From positions 1 to 38,102 of IMG/VR virus record IMGVR_UViG_3300034283_001030: a stretch of DNA of 38,102 bases, one strand, 5' to 3'. Below the pieces are notes generated by a model that worked only from the letters and a program-made list of their open reading frames with translations, made no database searches and was not told the DNA's origin. This stretch comes from a virus. Position numbers and translations under genes: made by a program. Position 1 is the stretch's first letter; every line of letters begins with the position of its first letter. Below, piece by piece: positions 15,600-24,209 of this stretch.

Positions 15600-16790
15600 T
15601 TATCTCATAAAGCCACCCTTGGTAGCACTTGCATCCATTACTTTTGAGGTCTTTATAGCAAGCGGCATGTCTTCTCGAATACCTCCTGCAACATTATCAA
15701 AATAGTGTCTTTCTCTTAGGTTCATAGGCTTTCTTCTTTTTAAATCAAAAGGAGTTAAGAAAGGCTTGCCTTCTGAATAAGAGAATACTACTTGGTATAT
15801 TTTACCGTCAGCGGCTTTTACTACATCACCAATGTTTAAAGCAGCACCTTGATCATCCTTGACTGCCTCTCCATTATGAACTAAAGGGGTGGTTGTTGAT
15901 AATGATTCGCTGTCTAGGTAGGTTCTTACTGAACTAATATAGTCTTCTGCTTTACTTAGTTTAGATTGGATCCATGCTTTTAGCTGGGTGTTGTCGTCCA
16001 TAGACATATAAAGATCACGGGCATTCTTAGCAATGGAAAGTAGTTGAGCTTTAGCCATTTTACCTTCATAGTCGGCATGCATACCCTCGGAAAGAGCTTG
16101 TCCTTTTTTGACAAATTCAAAATCCTTATCCCCGCTAGATAGTTTTTTTGCTGTGATAAGATCTGCACTGTCCGGCTTTTGAGGATTCGTTGTTGGTATT
16201 TTTGTAACTTCCTTCAACTTACCCATTACATTAGCAATAATCTCATGTTTTAATTTGGAGTCTTTAGCTGCTTTCTTCATAGGTTCGGCAGTGTTTTTGT
16301 CATTATCTAGATCCAAGAAGTCAGGTTTAGCTCCTTCTTTGAAAGGTCTAGGGCAAGCAGTATTTTCAACGTGAGTATGTCCGCATCTGCCGCAGTAAGT
16401 AGCTTCCTTTTCAGTAAGGGTATTAGATGGATGTATAATCTTATATAGGGTTTCTTTATGCTTATCAAGTAAAGCGTGATTTTTTATTAAATAATCATAT
16501 ACTTCTTCTCTATCCCTCCATGTGAATCTAATCATTAAGTCATTACCGTCAGCAACTGGGTATTTTTCTAGAAACTTTGAGTTGCTATTACGTAGATCAC
16601 TATACAGGTTGTTAAAAAAAGGTTCGTACTTATTCATATTTTCTTCCATTTTTCCACCCTCAGCTTGAAGCTTAGCTGCAATAGCCATCTCTCTTTTTTT
16701 ATCCTTTGATTTACCTTTAAATTGAGGAGCATCAGACTTTTCAAAGTCTTTAATGTATTTCTCCATAGAAGCGTTCTTTCTGATGGGCAT
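15600..16790 (-). CDS. Putative internal/structural protein with Cys-His knuckle
   Basis: The 396-residue product begins with a basic segment containing SDAPQFKGKSKDKKREMAIA (about residues 19-38), a motif I associate with aquatic phage structural-region proteins. Cys133, Cys136, His138/His140 and Cys146 (YCGRCGHTH...C) form a possible zinc knuckle. It is followed by an Asp-rich PDFLDLDNDKN stretch and a helical region; the C-terminal part has strand-rich KIYQVVFSYSEGKPFLTPF and ends in GGFMR. Function unknown. Confidence 0.78.
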   Translation of the reverse strand: MPIRKNASMEKYIKDFEKSDAPQFKGKSKDKKREMAIAAKLQAEGGKMEENMNKYEPFFNNLYSDLRNSNSKFLEKYPVADGNDLMIRFTWRDREEVYDYLIKNHALLDKHKETLYKIIHPSNTLTEKEATYCGRCGHTHVENTACPRPFKEGAKPDFLDLDNDKNTAEPMKKAAKDSKLKHEIIANVMGKLKEVTKIPTTNPQKPDSADLITAKKLSSGDKDFEFVKKGQALSEGMHADYEGKMAKAQLLSIAKNARDLYMSMDDNTQLKAWIQSKLSKAEDYISSVRTYLDSESLSTTTPLVHNGEAVKDDQGAALNIGDVVKAADGKIYQVVFSYSEGKPFLTPFDLKRRKPMNLRERHYFDNVAGGIREDMPLAIKTSKVMDASATKGGFMR

Positions 16791-16794
16791 TGTA

Positions 16795-17439
16795 TTAAGC
16801 GTTAAAGTATTTTTCGTATAAGCTCATTGCATCTGATACAGGAGCTTCTTTAGATACTAATTCACCGTAATGCATCATAGTTAATGGCTCACCTTCGCTG
16901 CTCATCTTAATTGCTTTTTGAGCTAAATCATGAAGGTCCATATCTGTAGAAGCATCTTCTCTTGCAAATTCAAGCATTCTGATAAACAAAGGTACGTCCA
17001 TGCTAACGATATCAACAGGATTTTCTTTTTTGCTTTCCATGCTATCTTCTGCTTCAAACATTTGAGCTCTCAAAGATTTTTTACCTTCGTCGCTTAGATG
17101 TTTAGAGTAGTACTGTTCAAAGTATTTTTTAGCTGCCATATCAGCATCTTCATCTCTTTCTAGATCTAAACCTTCTTCGTTTGCCCATTGTGCAAACTTT
17201 TCAAAAGATACTTTTAATTCTTTTGCATTTTCTAAATCTTTTTCGGTAGCTACTGCAAATACAACTTCTGTTGGAGTTTCTGCTGGAGCTTCTACTGGTT
17301 CAAAAGTTGCTTTTTCAAAACTAGTAATTTTGCCGTGAATTTCTGGGCTATATGCAGTTTCAGCTTTAGGATCGTTTCCATTCTCTGCTACAAGAACGTA
17401 CTTACGTCTCCAGTTTGACATGTTGAAAGAGTTCGTCAT
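16795..17439 (-). CDS. Acidic helical protein, unknown function
   Basis: The 214-residue product has a basic N-terminus (MSNWRRKYVLVAENGNDPKA) followed by an acidic, helical body. VAE near residue 19 could be a prohead protease site, leaving a mature acidic protein. No recognised domain. Together with the adjoining small genes it forms an accessory head-type block. The ATG follows a variant junction motif by two bases. Confidence 0.75.
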   Translation of the reverse strand: MTNSFNMSNWRRKYVLVAENGNDPKAETAYSPEIHGKITSFEKATFEPVEAPAETPTEVVFAVATEKDLENAKELKVSFEKFAQWANEEGLDLERDEDADMAAKKYFEQYYSKHLSDEGKKSLRAQMFEAEDSMESKKENPVDIVSMDVPLFIRMLEFAREDASTDMDLHDLAQKAIKMSSEGEPLTMMHYGELVSKEAPVSDAMSLYEKYFNA

Positions 17440-17441
17440 AT

Positions 17442-17450
17442 TGATAAATA
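17442..17450 (-). promoter_or_regulatory. Variant junction motif TATTTATCA
   Basis: One mismatch to TATTTATAA on the coding strand, two bases before the ATG at 17439, in a 14-base gap. Confidence 0.45.
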
Positions 17451-17453
17451 GCT

Positions 17454-18023
17454 TTATTTCTTTAACTTTTTCAAGTACTCTATAGCTTCTTCCTTCTGTT
17501 TCAGGATTTTATCCCTATTAACTTTAGACCAGCTCTCTACTTCTCCGATTTCTGTTACAAATCCGTCGTTACTTTCATTTAATAAATCATCAACCCAAAT
17601 TTCGTAGTTGTTAATCATTCCGTCGATTTCTGAGTTTTCAACTTGTTTCTGGTATTCATCCCACTTACCTGTTCTCTTTAATTCTGTTTCAAACTTAACG
17701 TGACAATCAAAGCAGTGACGGTGTATCTTATAAAACTGATTGTCGTATCGATGTTTCATTAAGGTCTTACAATCCGGGCAGAATAGTGGGGTCAAAGCAA
17801 CATCTCTTACTGCTTGCAGTTTTGAGATAGTTTGTTTAACTCCATTCTTGATGGTCCACTGACGTCCATCTTCTTCCCAAATATCTCCTTCTTTACGATC
17901 GATATGATCCTTGACGTATCCGGAAGAAACAGAAGTTTTTTCTCCCATTTTTCCTTGAACTAAGTTACGTAACCTTTGAAGATCTGCTCCTCTAAATTCT
18001 TTCTTTAAAACCGATTCTGACAT
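17454..18023 (-). CDS. Zinc-ribbon protein, conserved in aquatic T4-like phages
   Basis: The 189-residue product contains a four-Cys zinc site: CPDC (82-85) and CFDC (104-107). Before it is a conserved-looking region with DLQRLRNLVQGKMGEKT and a GDIWEEDGRQWTIKNGVKQT segment; the C-terminus is a charged coiled coil. Such ribbons usually bind nucleic acid or protein, but the partner is unknown. The start is 1 base from the preceding stop. Confidence 0.82.
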   Translation of the reverse strand: MSESVLKKEFRGADLQRLRNLVQGKMGEKTSVSSGYVKDHIDRKEGDIWEEDGRQWTIKNGVKQTISKLQAVRDVALTPLFCPDCKTLMKHRYDNQFYKIHRHCFDCHVKFETELKRTGKWDEYQKQVENSEIDGMINNYEIWVDDLLNESNDGFVTEIGEVESWSKVNRDKILKQKEEAIEYLKKLKK

Positions 18024-18024
18024 A

Positions 18025-18630
18025 TTAAGATCTTAGTGTTCTTCTGATTTCTTCTCTGATCATTGCTTTTATCTTCGCTTCGGATACGTCTGTTTTAAAA
18101 GTAAAAGTTTTTTCACCGAATCCAGCATTTGTTAAAACTGTAGTAACGATTGATTTGATTTCGTTTCTTCCCGGGTTAAACTCTTTAGGAAAAACTAAAG
18201 TATTACCTTTAATACCCCAACTAAGTAGGTTCGGTTTAGTTATTGATGGATTTATAAAAGCATCGTAGTTATCTTTTGTTCTAGCTGGATAAGGTCCCAT
18301 ATCAGTCCCTACAGGCCCTTTTATTAGCCATTCATCATAGTCCATTTGCGATTCTGGATTTGCTTCTTTGAATTTCTCAAAACGTTTTTCCTGATTTTTA
18401 TTTTTAACGTTCAGGCTTCTAGGTCCAAAATAATTCTCTACGTCTTTATCTGATACTTTAGAGCTTCTCATAGTGCTAGTATATCTTCCGTAATTATCTT
18501 TGGTATTCAAAGCTTTGTCTGCTTCTTCAGCAGTGTGTGGTTGTTTAATCGTTACAATTAGGTCTCTATCCTGCAGTAGGTAAAAATCTTGACTGTCTTC
18601 TTCTTCGTAAAGGCTCTTATATGTTATCAT
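18025..18630 (-). CDS. Hypothetical accessory protein
   Basis: The 201-residue product starts MITYKSLYEEEDSQ and ends with a basic helix, AKIKAMIREEIRRTLRS. The middle is mixed, with a strand-helix segment FNPGRNEIKSIVTTVL. I do not recognise the family. The terminal helices resemble the [LIV]-x-E helices of other proteins here and may be targeting or docking elements, which is speculative. Confidence 0.72.
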   Translation of the reverse strand: MITYKSLYEEEDSQDFYLLQDRDLIVTIKQPHTAEEADKALNTKDNYGRYTSTMRSSKVSDKDVENYFGPRSLNVKNKNQEKRFEKFKEANPESQMDYDEWLIKGPVGTDMGPYPARTKDNYDAFINPSITKPNLLSWGIKGNTLVFPKEFNPGRNEIKSIVTTVLTNAGFGEKTFTFKTDVSEAKIKAMIREEIRRTLRS

Positions 18631-18654
18631 GCTTGCTAAAGATATGAATTTATT

Positions 18655-19344
18655 TTAATTTTTCTTACTGTTTTCCCAACTTCTAAAATACATATTTCCT
18701 TCTGTATACGCTTCCTTTTCTATTTCCTGCAATGCTTCATCTTCATTAACGTTGGTTGTTGTAATGTTCCCTAACCTACCCTCTAGGTTTTGGTTGTGGT
18801 GGATCATTTCATGAGCAAAAGATCTCAGAATGTCTTTAGGATGTCTATCTGCTGTGTATAATACAATAATCTTATCGTTGGGATTATAGTATGCTGTATG
18901 CCCTAAAGGCTGTATAGCGTTCTCAGGATCATATTTAAACTCTACAGAAGGTAGTGGTTCTATATTTAATCCGTTTTGTCCCATATATTCGGTCAACTCC
19001 TGAATGTAAGGCATTACTGCTTCTTCTACTAGGCTATATTCAGACCCGTACGGTGCTGCTTTTCCAGTATTCTCAAGATCAGATGGATCTAGATTTTCGT
19101 TCTTAGAGTGAAAATTTATAAACCAATTTGCTTGACGTTTGTCATGTGGAGTAGCGTTTTCTCTTTCTTTAAACTTCTTAGCTTTTTCAATAGTAACATC
19201 ACCTCCGTAAGCTTTAGTAATTTTAGCTTTAAAAGTACCTGGTGCTCCGTCGTTTGTTCTCTTCCCTTTATACGCTTCATGTATTGGGGAATTGTCTGGA
19301 AGAAGGTCTTTTATAAGTCCGTATGTAAAGTTATCGAGTTCCAT
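18655..19344 (-). CDS. Zincin-type metallopeptidase fused to a small conserved domain
   Basis: The 229-residue protein carries HEMIHH (His178, Glu179, His182), the HExxH zinc motif, with a likely acidic third ligand in EIEKEAYTEGN (Glu211 region). Residues about 24-80 form a separate module containing PGTFKAKITKAYGGDVT and DKRQANWFINFHS. I recall both modules from aquatic T4-like phages. Possible roles are processing of a virion protein or cell-wall/host protein degradation; the substrate is unknown. No signal peptide. A junction motif lies 10 bases before the ATG. Confidence 0.85.
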   Translation of the reverse strand: MELDNFTYGLIKDLLPDNSPIHEAYKGKRTNDGAPGTFKAKITKAYGGDVTIEKAKKFKERENATPHDKRQANWFINFHSKNENLDPSDLENTGKAAPYGSEYSLVEEAVMPYIQELTEYMGQNGLNIEPLPSVEFKYDPENAIQPLGHTAYYNPNDKIIVLYTADRHPKDILRSFAHEMIHHNQNLEGRLGNITTTNVNEDEALQEIEKEAYTEGNMYFRSWENSKKN

Positions 19345-19354
19345 TTATAATATT

Positions 19355-19363
19355 TTATAAATA
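19355..19363 (-). promoter_or_regulatory. TATTTATAA junction motif
   Basis: Exact motif on the coding strand, 10 bases before the ATG at 19344, directly after the upstream stop (TAACTATTTATAA). Confidence 0.6.
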
Positions 19364-19364
19364 G

Positions 19365-20159
19365 TTACCCCTGTAACTTAATAGATGTAGGTAGTAGCTC
19401 TGAGTATGGTTTGAGGTCCGGGTTCTTAAATTTAAAAATCTCGTAGAGGTGCTTGAATGTCTGTAAGTTCTCTTCGTAATCTGAATCTGTTTCTTTTAAC
19501 TGCCATCCTTTGCCTTGTATTTTCTTTCCTGTTTTATCTGCACTTCTAGTTGCTGCTTTCAACCATAAAATACCAGTTCGCTGTACCGGGGTATCAAACA
19601 ATTCAGACCAAGCTTTCCTATAGCAGGCAAGCTGCAGGTCATAAGTGTCATGAAGTGAATTAGAGGTTTTAATATCTAGTAACCATAATTCATCTGCAAT
19701 TTTAACGATCAAGTCTCCTGTCCCTGCAATTTTTAATTCATCTGAGAATAAATGTACTTCTGATTCGATTAGTTCTGGTTTGTGAGTTTCCCAGAAGTCT
19801 GCAAATTTAAGAATCATTTTCCAAACCTCTAAGTTGTATTTTGTATTTCCATTATCATCGATCCATACAATCTCTTCACCTTTCAAATAATCTTCGATAG
19901 CGTTGTGAACCTGGGTGCCTTCGTCTCCAGCTCTACGCATAATAATATCAGAGTTGTGTCCTACATCTTTAATCCAGCTTTCAAAGAATCTATCTTTAGG
20001 GAAGTAAGAAAGTACGTAAGTTACTGAGGGGTAGTATACATCTTCACTTCTCTGATAGTATCGGGAGTCTAAGATTGTAATCTGTCTTGATGTCGGGTCG
20101 GCTTGAACAATACGATTTATTCGTTTATCCTTCTTAATGTTGTTGTTTTTTTCTATCAT
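19365..20159 (-). CDS. PD-(D/E)XK nuclease (RecB/Cas4-like)
   Basis: The 264-residue protein shows the RecB-type nuclease signature: GTQVH (His85), Glu132/134, AGTGDLIV (Asp149), LLDIKTS (Asp162, Lys164) and YDLQLACY (Gln176). It probably cuts or resects DNA with divalent metal, in recombination, replication or host-DNA breakdown. It starts 4 bases inside the primase gene, suggesting a paired function at forks. No helicase domain is attached. Confidence 0.9.
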   Translation of the reverse strand: MIEKNNNIKKDKRINRIVQADPTSRQITILDSRYYQRSEDVYYPSVTYVLSYFPKDRFFESWIKDVGHNSDIIMRRAGDEGTQVHNAIEDYLKGEEIVWIDDNGNTKYNLEVWKMILKFADFWETHKPELIESEVHLFSDELKIAGTGDLIVKIADELWLLDIKTSNSLHDTYDLQLACYRKAWSELFDTPVQRTGILWLKAATRSADKTGKKIQGKGWQLKETDSDYEENLQTFKHLYEIFKFKNPDLKPYSELLPTSIKLQG

Positions 20160-21082
20160 AATTGAAATTTCTTCTCCATTAACGTTCTAAAGGTTAACGG
20201 GGTGCTTGTATGTAATAACTTGGTAAACTCTGTAAAGCCGAGTTCAGAAGGATCTTTTTGGTTAAGGTCCACTAAAAATACTTCTTTTCCATGGTTTAAC
20301 AAGGTCTGGCAGTACTCTAATGCTTGTTTTAATGCGTCATTATCTAGAGCAATAAAGACTTGTTTAACACTAGAAGATACGATCTTCTTCATAAGCTTCT
20401 CTGGTAGTGTCTTACCGAGTAGAGGAATAGCATTACGCTTGATTGCCATTGCATCAAAGGTACCTTCACATAACACGATTGGACTGTCCCAATTGATTAG
20501 AAGGTCAAATCCAATAATGTTTTTTGATGCTTGTGGATTCTTATATTTAATATCCCCGGGGCCAAAGTTACGACCTACAAAGTAGTTTAAGCTTCCGTTC
20601 TCGTCATAACTCGGAATGATAATCATATCCTTGTATCGACCCGATTCACAGTATCCTAGACTGTATCTCTTAATATCTGTTGAGTTGATCCCTCTCTCTT
20701 TCAAATAACGTAATGCCTGACGTACTGTAACTTCTGAAGTACTTGCTTCAAACAGGGGTTTGTATTCTTCAGGCAAAGCTAGAGCTTCAATTTTAACTCC
20801 ATGCTCTTCCTGATAGGAAATCTTGACGTAGTTTTTAAGTTCCTGAACTTTATGATCAGGAGCTGAAACAGCTTTGAAGAGGCTTACTAACTTCTTTCCT
20901 TTCTTATTGCAAACCCAACAATGCCAGTGGTGAATACCCTCTTCGTTTTCTTTTAGGTTAATTTCCAGTTTTGGCTTATAGTGATTACAGAAAGGACAAG
21001 TATAGGAGAAGTTATCTCCAGAGGTTGGCTTTCCAGTTCCGATTACACTATTTACCAGGTTAACTAATAGGTGATTGACCAT
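20156..21082 (-). CDS. gp61: DNA primase (zinc-ribbon plus TOPRIM), gp61-like
   Basis: This 308-residue primase makes RNA primers for lagging-strand synthesis. The N-terminal zinc ribbon uses Cys29/Cys32 (CPFC) and Cys55/Cys58 (CWVC). The TOPRIM domain shows IVLCEGTFDAMAI (catalytic Glu) and FIALDNDA (paired Asp) in the C-terminal third. Length is close to T4 gp61 (342). It overlaps the PD-(D/E)XK nuclease gene by 4 bases. Its placement among structural genes rather than in a replication cluster is unusual. Confidence 0.93.
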   Translation of the reverse strand: MVNHLLVNLVNSVIGTGKPTSGDNFSYTCPFCNHYKPKLEINLKENEEGIHHWHCWVCNKKGKKLVSLFKAVSAPDHKVQELKNYVKISYQEEHGVKIEALALPEEYKPLFEASTSEVTVRQALRYLKERGINSTDIKRYSLGYCESGRYKDMIIIPSYDENGSLNYFVGRNFGPGDIKYKNPQASKNIIGFDLLINWDSPIVLCEGTFDAMAIKRNAIPLLGKTLPEKLMKKIVSSSVKQVFIALDNDALKQALEYCQTLLNHGKEVFLVDLNQKDPSELGFTEFTKLLHTSTPLTFRTLMEKKFQL

Positions 21083-21099
21083 TAACCGAATATACGAAC

Positions 21100-21549
21100 T
21101 TAATCGGGTAGGTGCAAGTCTTTTCGGAAAATTCTGGACATAATGTTGTCGTTGTATGAATTTGTTTCAAGTACATCGTATTTACACTGGTAAGCGATTT
21201 CATAATAAGTTAGTTGTTTTTTTGTAAAACACAACTTTAAAATCTCCCTTTTAAATTTATCTTCACCAACCTCCTTAACTTCTGCAAGTAGTGGTTTACA
21301 TGAACCCCAATACTCTCTCCAGTTAGATTCCTTACTTACTTTCTTTTTAGTAGGCTTCCTTCCAGGGCCGGATTGTTCAGAAATTTCTTTCTTTGTGAGT
21401 TTTTTAGTTAAGGTGTTAGTAAACACTTTTCTACCAATGTAAAACTTACCAGTCTCAATGTTTGTTATCATATAAACAAATCCGACTGCTTTGTCTTCAA
21501 ATTGATATTCTTCTGTAACTTCTTTATTTTCGTAAAACCAATTAGGCAT
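21100..21549 (-). CDS. GIY-YIG endonuclease (SegE-like)
   Basis: The 149-residue protein has the GIY-YIG core as GFVYMI (residues 23-28) and FYIGRK (36-41), a basic insert (GPGRKPTKKK), then NWREYWGS, catalytic Glu near 117 (YYEIAYQ) and a conserved Asn around 132-134. It resembles the standalone SegE-like nucleases of aquatic T4-like phages. It may be a mobile homing nuclease or a fixed DNA-processing enzyme; lying beside primase and a second nuclease favours the latter slightly. Confidence 0.85.
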   Translation of the reverse strand: MPNWFYENKEVTEEYQFEDKAVGFVYMITNIETGKFYIGRKVFTNTLTKKLTKKEISEQSGPGRKPTKKKVSKESNWREYWGSCKPLLAEVKEVGEDKFKREILKLCFTKKQLTYYEIAYQCKYDVLETNSYNDNIMSRIFRKDLHLPD

Positions 21550-21554
21550 AAATT

Positions 21555-22529
21555 TTATCTGTCGATGTTAATTAATATTGTTGTGTCTGTTGTATTATTG
21601 CTCGGTAATGCTTTAGCTAATTTACCCACTGCAATCAAGTCTTGATTTTCATTATACAATCCTACAGTAGTAACATAAGGATTAAAGTAGGGTTCTGTTG
21701 CAAAATCATAAACCGTTCCGTCTGTTGATCCTGAGATTAACGAAGGGTTTAGTGAAAAGTTAAATTCTGAAGGAGTGAATGTACATTTATACTGTGTTTC
21801 AAATAATGTAAATGAACTGCTAAATGAACAGGTTACATTAGGAGATAGGATTATGTTCTGTATAAATGGGTTAGCACTTGCTCCATAAACATCTGTTCCG
21901 TAAACTGCACTTCCGTAGTAAGGTCCGCTAGATTCATTATCTTTAGTTAGTATCGCTAAACCGTGTTGGTAAACGATATTACCACAGTACTCTCCGTCTA
22001 AGGAAAAATATAAATTGCCGTTCCCGTCATCTGTAATACTTCCAGATTCAGCAGTTATAATAAAAGAACCTGGTTGTATTGTATCTCCGTATAGCTTAGA
22101 AGGAATTGAAATTACTCCAATAATAGCACTAGAGGATGTTGGGAAGTATCTTTCAAATGCTAAAGTAGTTTCTAAGTAATTTTCGTACCTGCCCGCAGAG
22201 CTTGTTGGCCCCACCAAAGTGTTGCCGCTTGGATCTGAACCGGGTATCGTAAATGGAACCGATACAGGGTCTCCGTAGCTTGAGCTTAGGTAGTTAGAGT
22301 AGTATAATTCTTTAGCAGAGTTATAGATTAACCTTTTATACTCGGTAGTGATTTGACCTGTAGTAGCTTCATTTAAGCTAAATAGACCTTGTATGTTTTG
22401 TCCTAAGAATCTATCAATGCCAACAGTAGATCCGGTAAGTTCAGCCGCTCCGGTAAACCGGAAGGCTTTGTTCACTTCAAATGGAGTGACTATTATGTCG
22501 GATGCTAGTAGTTGTTTGAACGCAGTCAT
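21555..22529 (-). CDS. Tail-associated structural protein, paralogue A
   Basis: The 324-residue protein is rich in Ser, Thr, Gly and Tyr, as expected for virion proteins with beta structure. Its C-terminal segment (FNFSLNPSLISGSTDGTVYD, then VTTVGLYNENQDLIAVGKLA) aligns by eye with that of the gene directly upstream, so the two are tandem paralogues. The family occurs in the tail regions of aquatic T4-like phages, but its exact location in the particle is unknown. Confidence 0.82.
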   Translation of the reverse strand: MTAFKQLLASDIIVTPFEVNKAFRFTGAAELTGSTVGIDRFLGQNIQGLFSLNEATTGQITTEYKRLIYNSAKELYYSNYLSSSYGDPVSVPFTIPGSDPSGNTLVGPTSSAGRYENYLETTLAFERYFPTSSSAIIGVISIPSKLYGDTIQPGSFIITAESGSITDDGNGNLYFSLDGEYCGNIVYQHGLAILTKDNESSGPYYGSAVYGTDVYGASANPFIQNIILSPNVTCSFSSSFTLFETQYKCTFTPSEFNFSLNPSLISGSTDGTVYDFATEPYFNPYVTTVGLYNENQDLIAVGKLAKALPSNNTTDTTILINIDR

Positions 22530-22534
22530 TCATT

Positions 22535-23536
22535 TTAGAAATCAAGCTTAACTCTAAGTAAGGCTTCTTTTGTAAAGTCTTTAGTTAGTGGTTTAGATAA
22601 TTTTGCTACAGCAAGTAGGTCGTTAGTATCGTTGTAGAATCCTACAGTAGTCATATAAGTCTGAGGAGAATTAATGAAGGTACTGAAGATTACATCTCCG
22701 GTTGAACCTGAAATAAATGATGGATTCTCTGAGTAGTTAAATTCGCTGTTTCTTGCTCTAACGAATACGTAATCAGAAGTTACTGTTTCTTCACTGTTAA
22801 CTTGGAATGAAGCAGCTCCAGAGATTGCTGTGAATAACCTACTGATATTTTCTCCATCTGAATCAGAAGATCTAGAAGGTTCTAAATTAATAGATTGTGA
22901 TAGAGCTAGAGGGTTAAGAATGATAGTTGCAATATCTGGTAGGAATAAACCGTAAGATCCTGAGGATAAAGAGTATCCATTAACGTTTACGCTTGTGTTA
23001 GCAACTCCGTTTGAACCAGATATAATTTGATATACTCTACCGCAGTCTAAATAAGTATCTGTAGATACCATTCCAGAGTTGTCAGTTAGTGTTAATTGAC
23101 TAATACCGGATCCTGATAATTTAATATTAAAAGTGCCTTTGAGTAGGTGCTCTTTATATCTTGCTCTATCAACAGAGATAGCCCAGAAATCAGAGGCTGT
23201 AACAGATCCGAAGATGAATTGAGCAGCTTCACTTCCGTATACTAGATTACGGTACTGCCCGTAAACTGTTCTTGTTGGAGATACTCCTGGTACAGAGTCG
23301 TTAAAGTTAGCACTTCCTGAACCGTTTTGGTTACCGTAAGCGATTGCGAATTGTACAGCAGCATTACTCAAAGTAGAAGCTGTCTGGTATACGTTCTTAT
23401 AATAACTATCATTTGTAGAACTTACAGATGAAGTAAAGAATGTAGTTAAGGTTGGGCTATTAGTAGACCAAGCTGTTGCTGTTACCGAGTCAACGCTTAC
23501 CAAAAAATCTTCTGGGTCTAATCTTTTAAATGACAT
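22535..23536 (-). CDS. Tail-associated structural protein, paralogue B
   Basis: The 333-residue product shares its C-terminal pattern with the downstream gene: FNYSENPSFISGSTGDVIFS and MTTVGFYNDTNDLLAVAKLS. The N-terminal two thirds also share a general layout (gene start, YYKNVYQTAS-like helix, SGS-rich strands) but have diverged. It starts 10 bases after the upstream tail gene. Probably a baseplate, tail or fibre-attachment protein. Confidence 0.83.
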   Translation of the reverse strand: MSFKRLDPEDFLVSVDSVTATAWSTNSPTLTTFFTSSVSSTNDSYYKNVYQTASTLSNAAVQFAIAYGNQNGSGSANFNDSVPGVSPTRTVYGQYRNLVYGSEAAQFIFGSVTASDFWAISVDRARYKEHLLKGTFNIKLSGSGISQLTLTDNSGMVSTDTYLDCGRVYQIISGSNGVANTSVNVNGYSLSSGSYGLFLPDIATIILNPLALSQSINLEPSRSSDSDGENISRLFTAISGAASFQVNSEETVTSDYVFVRARNSEFNYSENPSFISGSTGDVIFSTFINSPQTYMTTVGFYNDTNDLLAVAKLSKPLTKDFTKEALLRVKLDF

Positions 23537-23546
23537 TGTCTATAGT

Positions 23547-24203
23547 TTAGGTTGTTTTAGTAACGATTACTGGGATTTGAAGTCTTGCACCTGAATCTCT
23601 TCCTACTACCTGTAGTGTGGCAGATAATTGAGTGTTTCCTCCAAACAAAGTATTAATTGTTGTAGCACTCAAGTTCAATGTAGTTCCAATTACTGTCTTA
23701 GATACTGAAGTACCGATCGTAGTTGTCTGGTTAGCAGCCTGAACGTCGGGAGTATTAATTCCTACACCGTTGAAGTTGTTAAATAATCTTACATCAGAAA
23801 TTGTAAATGTATATCCAGAAGCTTCGTAAAGAGCTGTTTGAGATAAGTAATTTAAAGTCTGAGGAGTGATTGCTAATCCTGCACCTTGCTTGATGGTGAT
23901 TGAAGAGTATCCGATATCCAACACTGGCATTCTAGCTGTACCTCTAGGTAGAGTTACCAACTTATACTTCATAATTTGATTCTCATCAGGAAATGCTTCT
24001 AGGAGTGGCATATTTTCAATAGCTTCCCCGTAGAAAGCTGAACCTGATGGTTGGTTTGGATTGTACAGAGTGTAATCGATTTCGTCGTCTGACAATGCAA
24101 ATTGTGTAATTCTAAAAGAACCGTCACCGCGGGCAAGTAATTCTCTCCCTTTCGCGGTTAAGATTGCATCAACTGTGACTGCTGTGTTGTTTAAATATCC
24201 CAT
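23547..24203 (-). CDS. Conserved tail structural protein
   Basis: The 218-residue product begins MGYLNNTAVTVDAILTAKGR and continues with ELLARGDGSFRITQFALSDD, a strongly conserved-looking N-terminal half I recognise from tail gene clusters of aquatic T4-like phages. The C-terminal half is Thr-rich and strand-like. It may be a baseplate or tail-fibre connector; no T4 counterpart can be named. A junction motif lies 6 bases before the ATG, marking a new unit after the 1687-residue gene. Confidence 0.85.
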   Translation of the reverse strand: MGYLNNTAVTVDAILTAKGRELLARGDGSFRITQFALSDDEIDYTLYNPNQPSGSAFYGEAIENMPLLEAFPDENQIMKYKLVTLPRGTARMPVLDIGYSSITIKQGAGLAITPQTLNYLSQTALYEASGYTFTISDVRLFNNFNGVGINTPDVQAANQTTTIGTSVSKTVIGTTLNLSATTINTLFGGNTQLSATLQVVGRDSGARLQIPVIVTKTT

Positions 24204-24209
24204 GATTTA

